From the NCBI GenBank assembly GCA_907163375.1, contig CAJQUW010000879.1:1-64000 (forward strand): a stretch of DNA of 64,000 nt, read 5' to 3'. The notes under the pieces are model-generated. The model ran no database searches. It was not told the origin of the DNA and was given only the letters and a program-made list of their open reading frames with translations. Shown here piece by piece: positions 1-8,685 of this stretch (position 1 is its first letter; every line of letters begins with the position of its first letter). This stretch comes from Prostheceraeus crozeri. Its lineage: Eukaryota > Platyhelminthes > Polycladida > Euryleptidae. Both the position numbers and the translations under genes were made by a program.

Positions 1-84
1 AAATATATACATGAGTGTACTTCAATAAACATTGCTATATACAAAAAGTCTTTTTACTTCGTGAAGGGTGGAAATATACAGGGA

Positions 85-232
85 TAGGAAAAATGTCTTT
101 CAGTGGAAAAGTCATCACATGGGGAATGTACAGATGTGGACACATATTCACAAGGAAAAAACAATCTCATGCGATACATAAAACAACAATGTTTATCTAC
201 AGAAATCAACATCAAAATACTAAGTTAAGGAT
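85..232 (+). pseudogene. Fragment of a second zinc-finger exon, opposite strand
   Basis: On the plus strand a CGHIFTRK motif and flanking residues closely resemble the first finger of the polymerase gene on the other strand (CGHIFTRK, near 3,940). The resemblance continues upstream (SFSG versus SLSG) and downstream (RYIK versus RHIK). It sits just past the polymerase stop codon, in the opposite orientation. It is either an inverted duplication of the finger exon or the edge of another related element. It is a fossil fragment, and the left window edge prevents resolving it. Confidence 0.55.
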
Positions 233-234
233 GA

Positions 235-3200
235 TTATGCTAAGACGTCTCCTGAATGTGGTAGTGTGAGTTTAATTCTTTTGGGTGGTGGTATGTTTGT
301 GTGAGGATGTCCATGTGGAAGAGATATGTTGTGTTCTAGCCAGCACCTCTTATCCTCCCATGCTGAAAGCGCCCGTTTCCTAAAAGTATGAGTTTTGATC
401 TCATGCGACTTAGATTTTAAGATTGTCATATTGACAAACGTTATATTTTTATTTCTATAGGCTCCCTTGAAATTTTTATGTTTCATGTCAGAGACCAATG
501 ATCTTGATATGCCTTTAGCGCGCTTAATGCTATCATCACTATCCTTTAATTTCATAGAATACATTTTAGGGCGGAGGAGAATCATTTCAGCTATCTCCTT
601 CCCTGCTGTCTCATCCTTAAAGCAACCAAGTTTTGCCTTATTTTTGATGGAGTATAGTGGATGATCAGCAGGATAATTTGATGTATCAAAATATCTTTCT
701 AAAGATTTTCCTACTTCATTAAAATTTAAATCTTTTTGAGTGGTAATACCTAAAAAGAAACTATCTGTGTCACCACCCAACAAACGAACCTCTTTTACGA
801 GAGGACACGGTTTTAGTATTTTATGGAAGAGTTGATACATTTCAAGCTTGGAGTAATCTAGAACAGCTTGACCAATATAGATGGGTTTGCACAACTCAAC
901 TTCAGATTTTATCATTTTAATACCTACAAGATCCTCATCGATTATGTCTCTATCGATGAATAGAGGTGATGAGGTCAATTTGTGATACTTTTGATCATCA
1001 TTAACCAGTTTGTAGTTTACGCGCTTTCTAACATCCTCCATCGTCTTACCAAATAGACTGTTGTTCTTATATTTATAAAAATCTTTTTCAAAATTATTTT
1101 GGGCTAGTGCACGTTTCTGGCTGTTACTATCTATGTAGGGTTTGAGAAAGGCTTTCTGTCTAAATTTAATAATGCGGTGAACTCTTTTTAAAATCATGCC
1201 CATTTCTAAATAAAATTTTAAGATGCTAAAGTGGACTAGATAGTTTTCTTTATCATATTGAGTGAGCAAAAGTTTGCGGCAAGGCTTATACTTGGGTTGT
1301 CCACATGATTCTAAATCTTTATGAAATTGTTTCATAAAGTCGGAAAACATATCTTTACTCACTTCACCTGATTCGGGTGCGAGTGGAAAATCTACGGTTT
1401 TATGTTTAATATTATTTGGATAGATTAGATCTATCTCAAAATAATATCCCCAATCACCTTCATCTGGAATTGCTAGTATGTTGGAAGGGTTGGAGAAATG
1501 TTGAATTTCACTATCATCTAACCAGCTAAACTCAGAGTGAGGTAGCGGTTTGGATAATGAACTACCATACAAATTATTTTGGTCATAATACTTAAGATGA
1601 GTCTGATCATCGCCTACTATTTTTGATTTTAACCTATGTTTATTTACAAATGTGAGACCACCGCGAATTCCTCGCTCAAATAAATTATACATCTCTGGAT
1701 CTTGTAAGAGATGAATGGTCTCACCAGTCATTTTAAAAGCAGACTTAAATGACATGGCTGGTAGACTGACAAAGTGGACGGGATCTAACTTATCTTCTTC
1801 TAATGCCACTCGTCGAAACTCCTGAAATACATCAGCCAGCAAAAATACATCTAACTTAAGATAGGCAATCATATATTCGCCAAATGTATGGCAGTCAAAT
1901 TTTATCCATGCATCTTGTGCATGTTCATAATCTTCGGTCTTACATTCTGCGCCGATCAAATCATTTTTAAATTTATCTATGGGCGGAAGAGAAGTCTCGC
2001 CGAGTTTACTAATCGCATCAAAATATGCATATGGAAAGACTCCTTTCCGTGTGATGACTTCATCGGTTAGATTTGGATATTGTTTCTTAAGATTTTGTGT
2101 TAGTGGAAGAGACTTTAGATTTTGTACGAGAGAGGCCAGTGATGCAGTCATAAATTGGTAGGAATCTAAAAATTTTATATCAAAATAGACCGTCTTATTT
2201 TCTTTAGTTTTATCGACAGGCACTTTTGCTGTCATGGCCATAAACTTCTCTCTCGTTTGTGCTATTACATCAAGCTTCCACTCTTTCATTTGACCTAAAC
2301 CTCCTTTTATTATCATATGGCTATCGTAGCCCTTGAAATTATGGAAAATGACGGGTAATATACGCCGTTTCATCCTAAGTGAAAAATTGCATTTTGAACA
2401 TAGTGCGTTTCTAAATTTACCAGTGATGTGATCATGGTCGCGCACTTTCTTAATCTTATCATCATCAAATGTTTTCCTACATTTGGGGCAAACGTTGCAA
2501 CTATCAAATTTTACTTGATCATCTGCTGTCATATGCAATGATCTGCGATAGAGTTCACCATCATACTTTTGCTGAAATTTTACAGCCTGTTTGAGGAATT
2601 GTAGGAATTGGTAAATACAATCCTCACCTTGCCAGACGTGCATTTTATTTTTTCTATTTTGGAAATGGTCATGCCATACTTCATAGCAGGAAATGGCTGC
2701 TGGTCGATGGATGTTATCATCGATATAACATTCGATGTCAGCATAGATGACACGAAGAGGACTTAGTTCATCGCCATTCTCTCTATATGAAAACTCCTTA
2801 TCTTTGGGCATGCGTTCCATTTGCAGTTTACCTCGCTTACACCACTCATAATGAGTTTCAAATTTGTTTTTACTCCTAAAGTTCCGAATGCATCTGTCAC
2901 AGTAATAAATCTCTGATGAGGTAGAATTTCTTAAGTGGTGGTATAAGCGAGAAATTTTGGGAATGCCGCAGTAGTGCCATTCCTCACTACCATCCTGTCT
3001 TACTAATAAAAGGTTGACAACGTGGTCATAACAACTCGAACGCGAGTTGTAGCACACACCCTTCAATCCCTTTTCCCAAACATGGAGAACTATTTTAATG
3101 TTGTTCAATTTTTCAAATTTTTCTATATCTTTAATTTTCATATCGTCACTATTACAGTCATCGAAGTTTAATTCATTCTCCCACTGCCTATAGCTATATG

Positions 3201-4052
3201 TGCGATTTCGATTCGCATTGATATCATTATAGTGGAGAATGGAGAGGACAGCATATTTAAAACATTGCGATTCGCAATCGACATTAATGACTGCTGTTTT
3301 GTTTTTTAAATTTTTGGAAGTTTAAAGGAGCCTCGACCACTATGATTTCCTAATAAACTGATTTTAAATAAGGCTGACTCAATGCCGTCAAAAATGAGAC
3401 CGCTATCGCGCTCGTTAAATTTATCAATATTTAATTTTAATCCTTGGATGTGAAAATTTATCCAAGACTCATAGTCTACAACCTCGGTTGCAGGAGAGGA
3501 GGGTATGTGAAACTCCAACCTCTCTATTATTTGTCCAGTATGGTGGTCGATTTTTACATATTTTATTTTAAGATAGATGAGCGCCTTCATCCTAAAATTG
3601 TCTAAATTGTTGAAGAGCGCTTCTATCAATGATGAATTTTGATGAAACCATTCCTCAAAGTTAGCAATGGTTTCTGAGGAGTCCATCTGGTAGTTCCTCA
3701 CTAAATTATTTATGGACACTTCAGTGAGTCGGATAGAGGAGGTACCGTTGGTGTAGGTATCGTTCGTGTGTGTATGTTGAAGTCTGTGCGAAGATAGTTC
3801 AAAACGTGTCTCGAAAGACTGAGCGCACAAGTCGCAAGAAAAGGAGACGACGTTAACAGAATCATCCCCACCTCCGGAGATTGATGCCGGCTTAGGTCGA
3901 CAAACACCTCGCTTGATGTGTCGGGTGAGATCCCATTTCCTCGTGAAGATGTGCCCACAGTCAGCACATTCCCACTCGTTGCCATGTCGCGACAGTTCTG
4001 AGCTGGAACTCACATCACCTGAAAGAGAAATCATTCTATCATCTCTGTTCAA
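235..4052 (-). pseudogene. Zinc-finger / protein-primed family B DNA polymerase of Polinton copy 1
   Basis: This would replicate the linear element by protein-primed synthesis. The upstream part (about 3,306-4,052) has two C2H2-type fingers. The main frame (968 codons) starts with a further Cys/His cluster (CDRC...H...C near residues 81-101). It then has the 3'-5' exonuclease motifs (YADIECY near residue 135; FHNFKGYDSH), an embedded endonuclease-VII-like Cys/His motif (VRDHDHITGKFRNALCSKC), the YLKLDVFLLADVF exonuclease III region, and polymerase motifs A (DQNNLYG), B (KNNSLFGKTMED) and C (GGDTDS). Family: the pPolB of Polintons/Mavericks and related viruses. A minus-strand TATA box lies at 4,313-4,320. 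Almost whole, with about one break between the finger part and the polymerase. A homologue lies at 33,379-38,310. The family assignment is firm; the transcript structure is inferred. Confidence 0.93.
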
Positions 4053-4312
4053 GCCTCAGTGTAGTGTTACAACCTACCTTGACTCAATAACTCTAAACTT
4101 TCCTCGAGAAGGGAGGGCGTTGGTGATGAAGTTGATGCCTGAAATTGAGGAAGATGCTATTAGTCACACGTTTGAGGGAGATGAGAGAGGAAATCTTTAA
4201 CTTACCATTTTAATGAAATATGATCAGACAGAATAATAGTCAAAGATAGAGATCGTGCGTTCGTCACTTGTATGATTCACAGATTAAATGAAATGACATG
4301 AATGTCACTTTG

Positions 4313-4320
4313 CTTATATA
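4313..4320 (-). promoter_or_regulatory. TATA box of the polymerase gene, copy 1
   Basis: Minus strand reads GTATATAAGC about 260 bp upstream of the zinc-finger frame. A likely spliced leader lies between, since AG-type acceptor sequence precedes the frame at about 4,018. It matches the TATA-plus-leader-intron arrangement of the polymerase gene in copy 2. Confidence 0.5.
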
Positions 4321-4433
4321 CTTTCATTCTCTTCATTCATTGGATGTTCATTCTGATTGGCTGCTTGTGTATACTTAAGAATTAGAAAAATGTTAAAGTT
4401 ATCATTATTCAAAGTCAGCATTTCAAAGACAAC

Positions 4434-4862
4434 ATGACAAGTCCTCCAACAACACCAAATACCGCATTGGAGTTCTCCTCTCCATGCACATCAGCAAAGG
4501 TGCTCGTTACACCAAATGCACCAAGAAAGGCGAAGGTGGAGAAGACATACAATCTCGACAATATACGAAAGTTATCATTATCGGAGGACGATGAAGAGGA
4601 GTTGCCCGACCTAACAGGCATACGGTGGAAATATTTACAATATGATGCCGAAGGGGTGATGGAGATGACCAGCAAGTCGCACTTGCATCAAATATGGGAG
4701 TGGTACACCCCTAACTCCCAACCGCGAACCGTGGCGGAGTGGGCGTACATTGAGAAAGTGAGGGACGCTGCAGAAGAACGTTTAAAGCAGCTCAACTGTT
4801 TTTGCTATCTATGTGAAGCCAGACTCTGGGACGATATTGACGATGAAGACCTTTTGAAATAA
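4434..4862 (+). CDS. Small orphan protein of Polinton copy 1 (142 aa)
   Basis: A complete frame with ATG at 4,434 and TAA at 4,862. An overlapping ATAATAAATG supplies a canonical AATAAA about 10 bases after the stop. The first 40 residues are rich in Ser, Thr and Pro, an acidic stretch follows (SEDDEEELPDL, near residues 50-60), then an aromatic-rich part (WKYLQYD; IWEWYTP) and a helical, charged C-terminus with CFCYLC near residue 128. It is divergent from the polymerase gene and shares the intergenic region with it, so 4,200-4,430 may be a two-way promoter. I do not recognise the family and see no homologue in copy 2. Short length, clean start and stop, and a poly(A) signal argue that it is real. 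It looks whole. Confidence 0.6.
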   Translation: MTSPPTTPNTALEFSSPCTSAKVLVTPNAPRKAKVEKTYNLDNIRKLSLSEDDEEELPDLTGIRWKYLQYDAEGVMEMTSKSHLHQIWEWYTPNSQPRTVAEWAYIEKVRDAAEERLKQLNCFCYLCEARLWDDIDDEDLLK

Positions 4863-4939
4863 ATGCCATAATAAATGTTTATTTCGTATTATCTTTGCTT
4901 TCATACTGACTTACTTGAATGGGGTTTTAGTGAATAATT

Positions 4940-5335
4940 TAACCATGTATACTTTTTCATTTGGAAATAGTAGCACGCTTAGTTTAACTTGCAAATCTTA
5001 TAACATTTCATATGGGTGATAATGGTAGATGAAATAGTGTTAAATAAAATTAAGATAGGTTACATGATTCTGGGATAGCAATCGACTGCGATCCATGTGT
5101 AAAGAGCTTGTTAGACTACGGATGGGCTTAAGTGGATGATTTAACCATGTATACTTTTTCATTTGGAAATAGTAGCACGCTTAGTCTAACTTGTAAATCT
5201 TAAAACATTTCATATGGTCGATGATGATGATAGATGAAATAGTGTCAAATAAAATTAAGATAGCTTACACTTCTGATACACGGATAGCAATCGACTGTGA
5301 TCCATGTGTAAAGAGATTGTTAGACTACGGAAGAG
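4940..5335 (+). repeat. Tandem duplication, about 195-bp unit x2
   Basis: The sequence from AACCATGTATACTTTTTC to the TTAGACTACGGA motif occurs twice in direct orientation, at about 4,942-5,131 and 5,142-5,332. The copies differ by scattered substitutions and a short indel. A shorter echo (GGATAGCAATCGACTG) recurs at 6,172-6,187. It lies between the plus-strand orphan gene and the minus-strand cluster. Confidence 0.8.
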
Positions 5336-5394
5336 AGAAGTGTGTTATGTTGCGTGTGGCGCGTGAGTGTCCTCCCATTTCATTCCATTCATCA
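5331..5394 (+). other. Block conserved between the two Polinton copies
   Basis: About 64 bp, GAGAGAAGTGTGTTATGTTG through CATTTCATTCCATTCATCA, closely match the minus strand of 31,950-32,017 in copy 2 (roughly 80% by eye), whereas surrounding DNA has diverged. The reading frames do not agree, so a promoter, leader or RNA element is more likely than a peptide. Confidence 0.55.
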
Positions 5395-5667
5395 ATTCGT
5401 CTCATTGATAGAGACAGGTAGAACTCATGGTTCTCATAACGTATGCAATGGAAAGTTTTAGGCAACCTTCGACAGTTGGCTAAATGTCGCCCTGACGCGA
5501 ATGCATACTACGTTGAGACAGAGGCAATCACTTGCAAACATGACGCAGAGAGGTTTAACAAGATTGACCATTGCCGAATGTCCCTTGCGGTATACATAGC
5601 TACGGGTTTCACCGCCGCCCTTTACAGGAACACCCGTCGAAAGGAAGTATTACACCGAACTTCATTT
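5395..5667. other. Spacer with no assigned gene, copy 1
   Basis: A plus-strand frame crosses this part and runs on into the repeat cassette at 5,668. It has no recognisable motif, no matching gene in copy 2 and no promoter or poly(A) signal that I can see. I treat it as non-coding or as a decayed gene. Confidence 0.35.
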
Positions 5668-5810
5668 GCAACGTTCAAGTTGACTGATAGCAGATTCAAC
5701 TTAATGATAGTATTCGCCAGTCCGAAGACTGCCCAGGGCAAACCGCGAGGAGGTTCTATCATGTCTTGCCCCATGGTGGCCCTTAAGATAGCCGATGGTT
5801 CGTTCTCGGG
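5668..5810 (-). repeat. 3' repeat cassette, copy A
   Basis: First of three ~140-bp direct repeats in copy 1, each just 3' of a minus-strand gene. Read in the gene sense it holds three potential hairpins. The first is a histone-like stem-loop (5,778-5,793, one pair lost here). The second is CAGTC-TTCG-GACTG with a UUCG loop. The third is a 7-bp stem, AAGTTGA...TCAACTT. Confidence 0.8.
5778..5793 (-). promoter_or_regulatory. Histone-like 3' stem-loop, 30 nt after the 5,823 stop
   Basis: Sense strand reads GGCTATCTTAAGGGCC then ACCA: a 16-nt 6+4+6 hairpin with one mismatch, followed after five bases by CAAGA. Same layout as the better-paired copies at 6,299 and 6,775. Confidence 0.5.
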
Positions 5811-5822
5811 GTGTGAATTTGA

Positions 5823-6077
5823 CTATTGGCTGGAATAATCAATGGGTATGACGGTTAGGTTGTCATAGACCCTATACCGCCGAGGTCGTACTGGTGCATC
5901 TGGCACCTTTCGGATGCGGGTGGTATTTGGAGTCCACACCTCATCCGTCCAAACGATCCTCTTGATCTTCCCCTTCTTCTCAGTCTCTTCATCCCACTCG
6001 TCGAGGATGACGAACTCGGGAATGGCGTTGTCTTCATCGGTGAAGACGGGAATGTTGTCGGCAGATGTCGCTTCCAT
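5823..6077 (-). CDS. Small acidic orphan protein of Polinton copy 1 (84 aa)
   Basis: Complete frame with ATG at 6,077 and TAA at 5,823. A TATA box (CTATATAAGC on the minus strand, 6,116-6,126) lies about 40 bases upstream, a normal short leader. The N-terminal half is acidic (FTDEDNAIPEF, LDEWDEETEKK), then a basic stretch (KGKIKRIV) and an Arg-rich C-terminus (RPRRYRVYDNL). A stem-loop of histone type follows 30 nt after the stop, and I see no AATAAA nearby. No family recognised. Its own TATA box, short leader and 3' cassette shared with two neighbouring genes support a genuine transcription unit. It looks whole. Confidence 0.6.
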   Translation of the reverse strand: MEATSADNIPVFTDEDNAIPEFVILDEWDEETEKKGKIKRIVWTDEVWTPNTTRIRKVPDAPVRPRRYRVYDNLTVIPIDYSSQ

Positions 6078-6115
6078 CGTGACTTCAAATTGAATGAGAA
6101 GCGCTACAATCTTCT

Positions 6116-6126
6116 GGCTTATATAG
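6116..6126 (-). promoter_or_regulatory. TATA box of the 84-aa gene
   Basis: CTATATAAGCC on the minus strand, about 40 nt upstream of the ATG at 6,077. Confidence 0.6.
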
Positions 6127-6192
6127 GGTTTTCAACAATGAATTGCTCAACAGCGAATCAGAATGCTTCAGGGATAGCAATCGACTGCATAA

Positions 6193-6331
6193 TGTTCAAG
6201 TTGACTGATAGCAGATTCAACTTAATGATAGTATTCGCCAGTCCGAAGACTGCCCAGGGCAAACCGCGAGGAGGTTCTATCATGTCTTGCCCCATGGTGG
6301 CCCTTAAGAGAGCCGGTGGTTCGTTCTCGGG
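6193..6331 (-). repeat. 3' repeat cassette, copy B
   Basis: Second ~140-bp cassette, nearly identical to 5,668-5,810 and 6,665-6,807, immediately 3' of the 6,344-6,610 gene. Confidence 0.8.
6299..6314 (-). promoter_or_regulatory. Histone-like 3' stem-loop, 30 nt after the 6,344 stop
   Basis: Sense strand GGCTCTCTTAAGGGCC then ACCA. All six pairs form (one is U-G) around a CUUA loop, and CAAGA follows after five bases. Confidence 0.55.
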
Positions 6332-6343
6332 AGTAACGTCATC

Positions 6344-6610
6344 TTACACCCTACCAATTCTGCTGAGAGAGTCTTTGACTCTCTCTTTGGTAGCACTGTC
6401 GACTTCCACACTAACTGGTACATGGCTAAAAAGTGGAATGTAGCGCCATTCCGTTGGATTGACAGCAGTTTGTGTCATCGGATTGCCAATCCGAGCAAGA
6501 TTATTAAAAACTCTGTCTTGCTCCTCTAGCCTGACAAACTCCTCAAATAAATTTCGCGGCCTTAACTGCGGTCCGCGAGGAGAGCTGACTTGACTGTTCG
6601 GCGTCTGCAT
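6344..6610 (-). CDS. Small orphan protein of Polinton copy 1 (88 aa)
   Basis: Complete frame with ATG at 6,610 and TAA at 6,344. A TATA box (GTATATAAAC, minus strand, 6,640-6,650) lies about 35 bases upstream. The leader contains TTTCATTTCATTTCA repeats. The protein starts with a Ser/Pro/Arg-rich tail, then a helix-prone segment (FEEFVRLEEQDRVFNNLARI), WRYIPLFSHVPVSVEVDSA, and a charged end. The phrase 'IPLFSHVPVSV' resembles the 'FEFHIPIRV' near the C-terminus of the neighbouring coiled-coil protein, so a shared short motif is possible but weak. It ends 30 nt before a histone-like stem-loop. Function unknown; it looks whole. Confidence 0.6.
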   Translation of the reverse strand: MQTPNSQVSSPRGPQLRPRNLFEEFVRLEEQDRVFNNLARIGNPMTQTAVNPTEWRYIPLFSHVPVSVEVDSATKERVKDSLSRIGRV

Positions 6611-6639
6611 GATTGAAATGAAATGAAATGAGAGGCAGT

Positions 6640-6650
6640 GGTTTATATAC
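6640..6650 (-). promoter_or_regulatory. TATA box of the 88-aa gene
   Basis: GGTATATAAAC on the minus strand, about 35 nt upstream of the ATG at 6,610. Confidence 0.6.
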
Positions 6651-6664
6651 CCCTCTAACGCGAC

Positions 6665-6807
6665 GCAACGTTCAAGTTGACTGATAGCAGATTCAACTTA
6701 ATGATAGTATTCGCCAGTCCGAAGACTGCCCAGGGCAAACCGCGTGGAGGTTCTATCATGTCTTGCCCCTAGGTGGCCCTTAAGAGAGCCGATGGTTCGT
6801 TCTCGGG
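6665..6807 (-). repeat. 3' repeat cassette, copy C
   Basis: Third ~140-bp cassette. It lies in the last, non-coding exon of the coiled-coil gene, downstream of an intron acceptor (TTTTCATTGCAG) at about 6,845. Confidence 0.8.
6775..6790 (-). promoter_or_regulatory. Histone-like 3' stem-loop in the last exon of the coiled-coil gene
   Basis: GGCTCTCTTAAGGGCC then ACC, a fully paired 6+4+6 hairpin, with CAAGA downstream as in copies A and B. Confidence 0.55.
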
Positions 6808-6907
6808 AGTGTCGTGATGGGGTGGTGAAGGCGGGCAAAGATCTGCAATGAAAATGATATGTATTAGAATAGGATATACTATCTTATTTACTTTTTCACT
6901 TACCAAG

Positions 6908-8086
6908 TTAGTCATCCTTTGGCAGTCTCGCGCGTTTCCGAATCGAAAATTTGTGGAGATGGCCGCGCATTCGTAGGCTGGCGTGGAGGCATTTTTTCGT
7001 GGGATGACCATTGTAGCATAGGATGGATTCGTCTAAATTCTGGTTTACGAGTACTTCGCCGGCCAAATGATTAACCCGAATAGGGATGTGAAACTCAAAC
7101 AAACGATCCTCATTCACACGTTCCCACTCATCCCTCATTCGCTCCAACTTCTCATACGCCTGCTTCTCATCACCCCGCCGAGCCACAGTCCTCTCCAACT
7201 CAACATTCCTCGCTCTCAACACACTCATCTCCTTCATCATCTCCTCAAACTTCGCTTCTGCATCTCTCATTCTTCTCTCCGCAGCACTCGCCCTCTTCTC
7301 ACACTCATCATTCTTCTCTTCCAACTCACGCGTCTTATTCTTCAAATCAGTCACACTACGCCTCATTCTAATATTTTCATCCGCTACCTCCTTCGACTTC
7401 AGTTCCTTCTTTTTCAACTCATCCAACTCCTTCACAACTTCATCCTTCACTTTCTTCAAACTCTCATACTTATTCACCAACAAATCATGCGCCATCTGCT
7501 GCGAAACATGCCTCTTCTCTTCATCCTTTAACCACCTCGCCGACTGCACACGAATCCCACCACTCTTCACATTTGGGGAAGATGAGCTCTTCGGGGGGTC
7601 GGTGATGACGATGTTTGACACCTCCGACGACGAAGAGCTCAACTTCCTCACACGCTTCCTCACACGCTCCCTATCTAAATCCACATCATCCTCATCATCA
7701 CTCTCAAGCACTCTCTTTCGCTCAATCTCACCCTCCAACGACGCAACCGCTCTCGCCAACTCATCATTCTCAATAACATTCTCAACAACATTCTCAGCCT
7801 TACCCTCTCGCTCGATCGCCAACATTCGCTCCCTCTCTTCCACAATCAACTGCGTAAATCTCAAATCAGTCACTAAACCACCACTGCAGTCAGCATGCAC
7901 TCTGTAAAAACGCGCCTCATCCTCATCACCCTTCAGCACTCTACACTTCACGCACGCAACCCTATTCAAGATAATCATGTGGCCGGTGCCCGCCTTCTTG
8001 ACATGAGCCTTGGCGTCCGCACTGCGATTAACTCGCCCACATGAGCACATTTTAATATGGTATTTGCGGTTCCTGTCATTAGCCAT
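6908..8086 (-). CDS. Zinc-finger / coiled-coil protein of Polinton copy 1
   Basis: I place the start at ATG 8,086, not at the earlier ATG 8,140, because a splice acceptor (TATTATCTTACAG) sits between them and the matching protein of copy 2 begins at the same distance before its first finger. Order: Cys/His cluster (MCSCG...H..., CVKC...H..C; about residues 13-70), acidic Ser-rich stretch (LESDDEDDVDL), basic patch (RERVRKRVRKL), a long heptad-rich coiled coil of about 150 residues, then a C-terminal domain with FHIPIRV. A first exon probably ends near 8,630 (GAG|GTAAGC) after a TATA box at 8,678-8,685. A ~65-bp intron follows the stop, so the 3' UTR is spliced. Homologue: 30,653-31,800. Function unknown; terminal protein or scaffold are guesses from position and shape. 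It looks whole. Confidence 0.75.
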   Translation of the reverse strand: MANDRNRKYHIKMCSCGRVNRSADAKAHVKKAGTGHMIILNRVACVKCRVLKGDEDEARFYRVHADCSGGLVTDLRFTQLIVEERERMLAIEREGKAENVVENVIENDELARAVASLEGEIERKRVLESDDEDDVDLDRERVRKRVRKLSSSSSEVSNIVITDPPKSSSSPNVKSGGIRVQSARWLKDEEKRHVSQQMAHDLLVNKYESLKKVKDEVVKELDELKKKELKSKEVADENIRMRRSVTDLKNKTRELEEKNDECEKRASAAERRMRDAEAKFEEMMKEMSVLRARNVELERTVARRGDEKQAYEKLERMRDEWERVNEDRLFEFHIPIRVNHLAGEVLVNQNLDESILCYNGHPTKKCLHASLRMRGHLHKFSIRKRARLPKDD

Positions 8087-8209
8087 GTTAGATTTATCGT
8101 TAGCTGTAAGATAATGAAATTTGTATAAGTTTGGAATCATGTAGTACAGTCATATTCCCAAAGAGTGTAGTGAGTGGCACTCGATCCCGTCAACAGCCCG
8201 AAGGCCTTT

Positions 8210-8333
8210 TACTGATCACTAGGGAAGTGAGAGATCTTCCCCGATACCCGCTCTTTACAGCTGAAGACATCATTGTCACTGCCCCGAAGTGGTAACAGGA
8301 ACGCCGAGTCAAAGGTAGTGATCAGTAGCTGGG
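8210..8333 (-). other. Leader-intron inverted repeat
   Basis: TACTGATCACTA (8,210-8,221) and TAGTGATCAGTA (8,322-8,333) are a perfect 12-bp inverted pair enclosing about 100 bp. On the minus strand that interval holds GGCCTTCGGGCT, which can form a UUCG-capped hairpin. It is richer in G+C than the flanks and lies within the presumed leader intron of the coiled-coil gene. Confidence 0.4.
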
Positions 8334-8677
8334 ATCTAACCCCTCAAAGCTGCCTTATACTTAGTTAAATTTCAAATCTGATAGCATATTTGAACTCAGG
8401 ATACTTGAAAACCTTAGTCTATATGTTAAAACTTTGAAAAAACTGAAAATTAAGAATTTTTAAAAAATTCCGCATTTTACCACTCATACTACTTTTAAAA
8501 AATTTTATCAGTAGTAAAGACACTATCAAACTCTATCATACAAACTTTGAAGTAAGAAGATAGCTTGCCTACTTCAAAAGATATAGTCCTTTGAAACACC
8601 CGATATCGGCAGCTCAGAGCGACGACCGTCGCTTACCTCGTCTTTCGATGAAGTGATCAGACTTACGTTGTCGGGGG

Positions 8678-8685
8678 TTTATATA
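8678..8685 (-). promoter_or_regulatory. TATA box of the coiled-coil gene, copy 1
   Basis: CATATATAAACC on the minus strand, about 45 bp upstream of the putative first-exon donor. The donor and following intron start resemble 29,730-29,760 of copy 2. Confidence 0.5.

Noticed and set aside
5443-5838. 131-codon plus-strand frame
   Set aside because: Its second half is the repeat cassette read antisense; the first half has no motif or counterpart in copy 2.
7067-7531. 154-codon plus-strand frame
   Set aside because: Antisense shadow of the coiled-coil gene; its Leu/His/Ser-rich make-up mirrors the Lys/Glu-rich coding strand.
8087-8140. Upstream ATG at 8,140 as the start of the coiled-coil gene
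   Set aside because: A splice acceptor lies between it and ATG 8,086, and the copy 2 protein begins at the later position.
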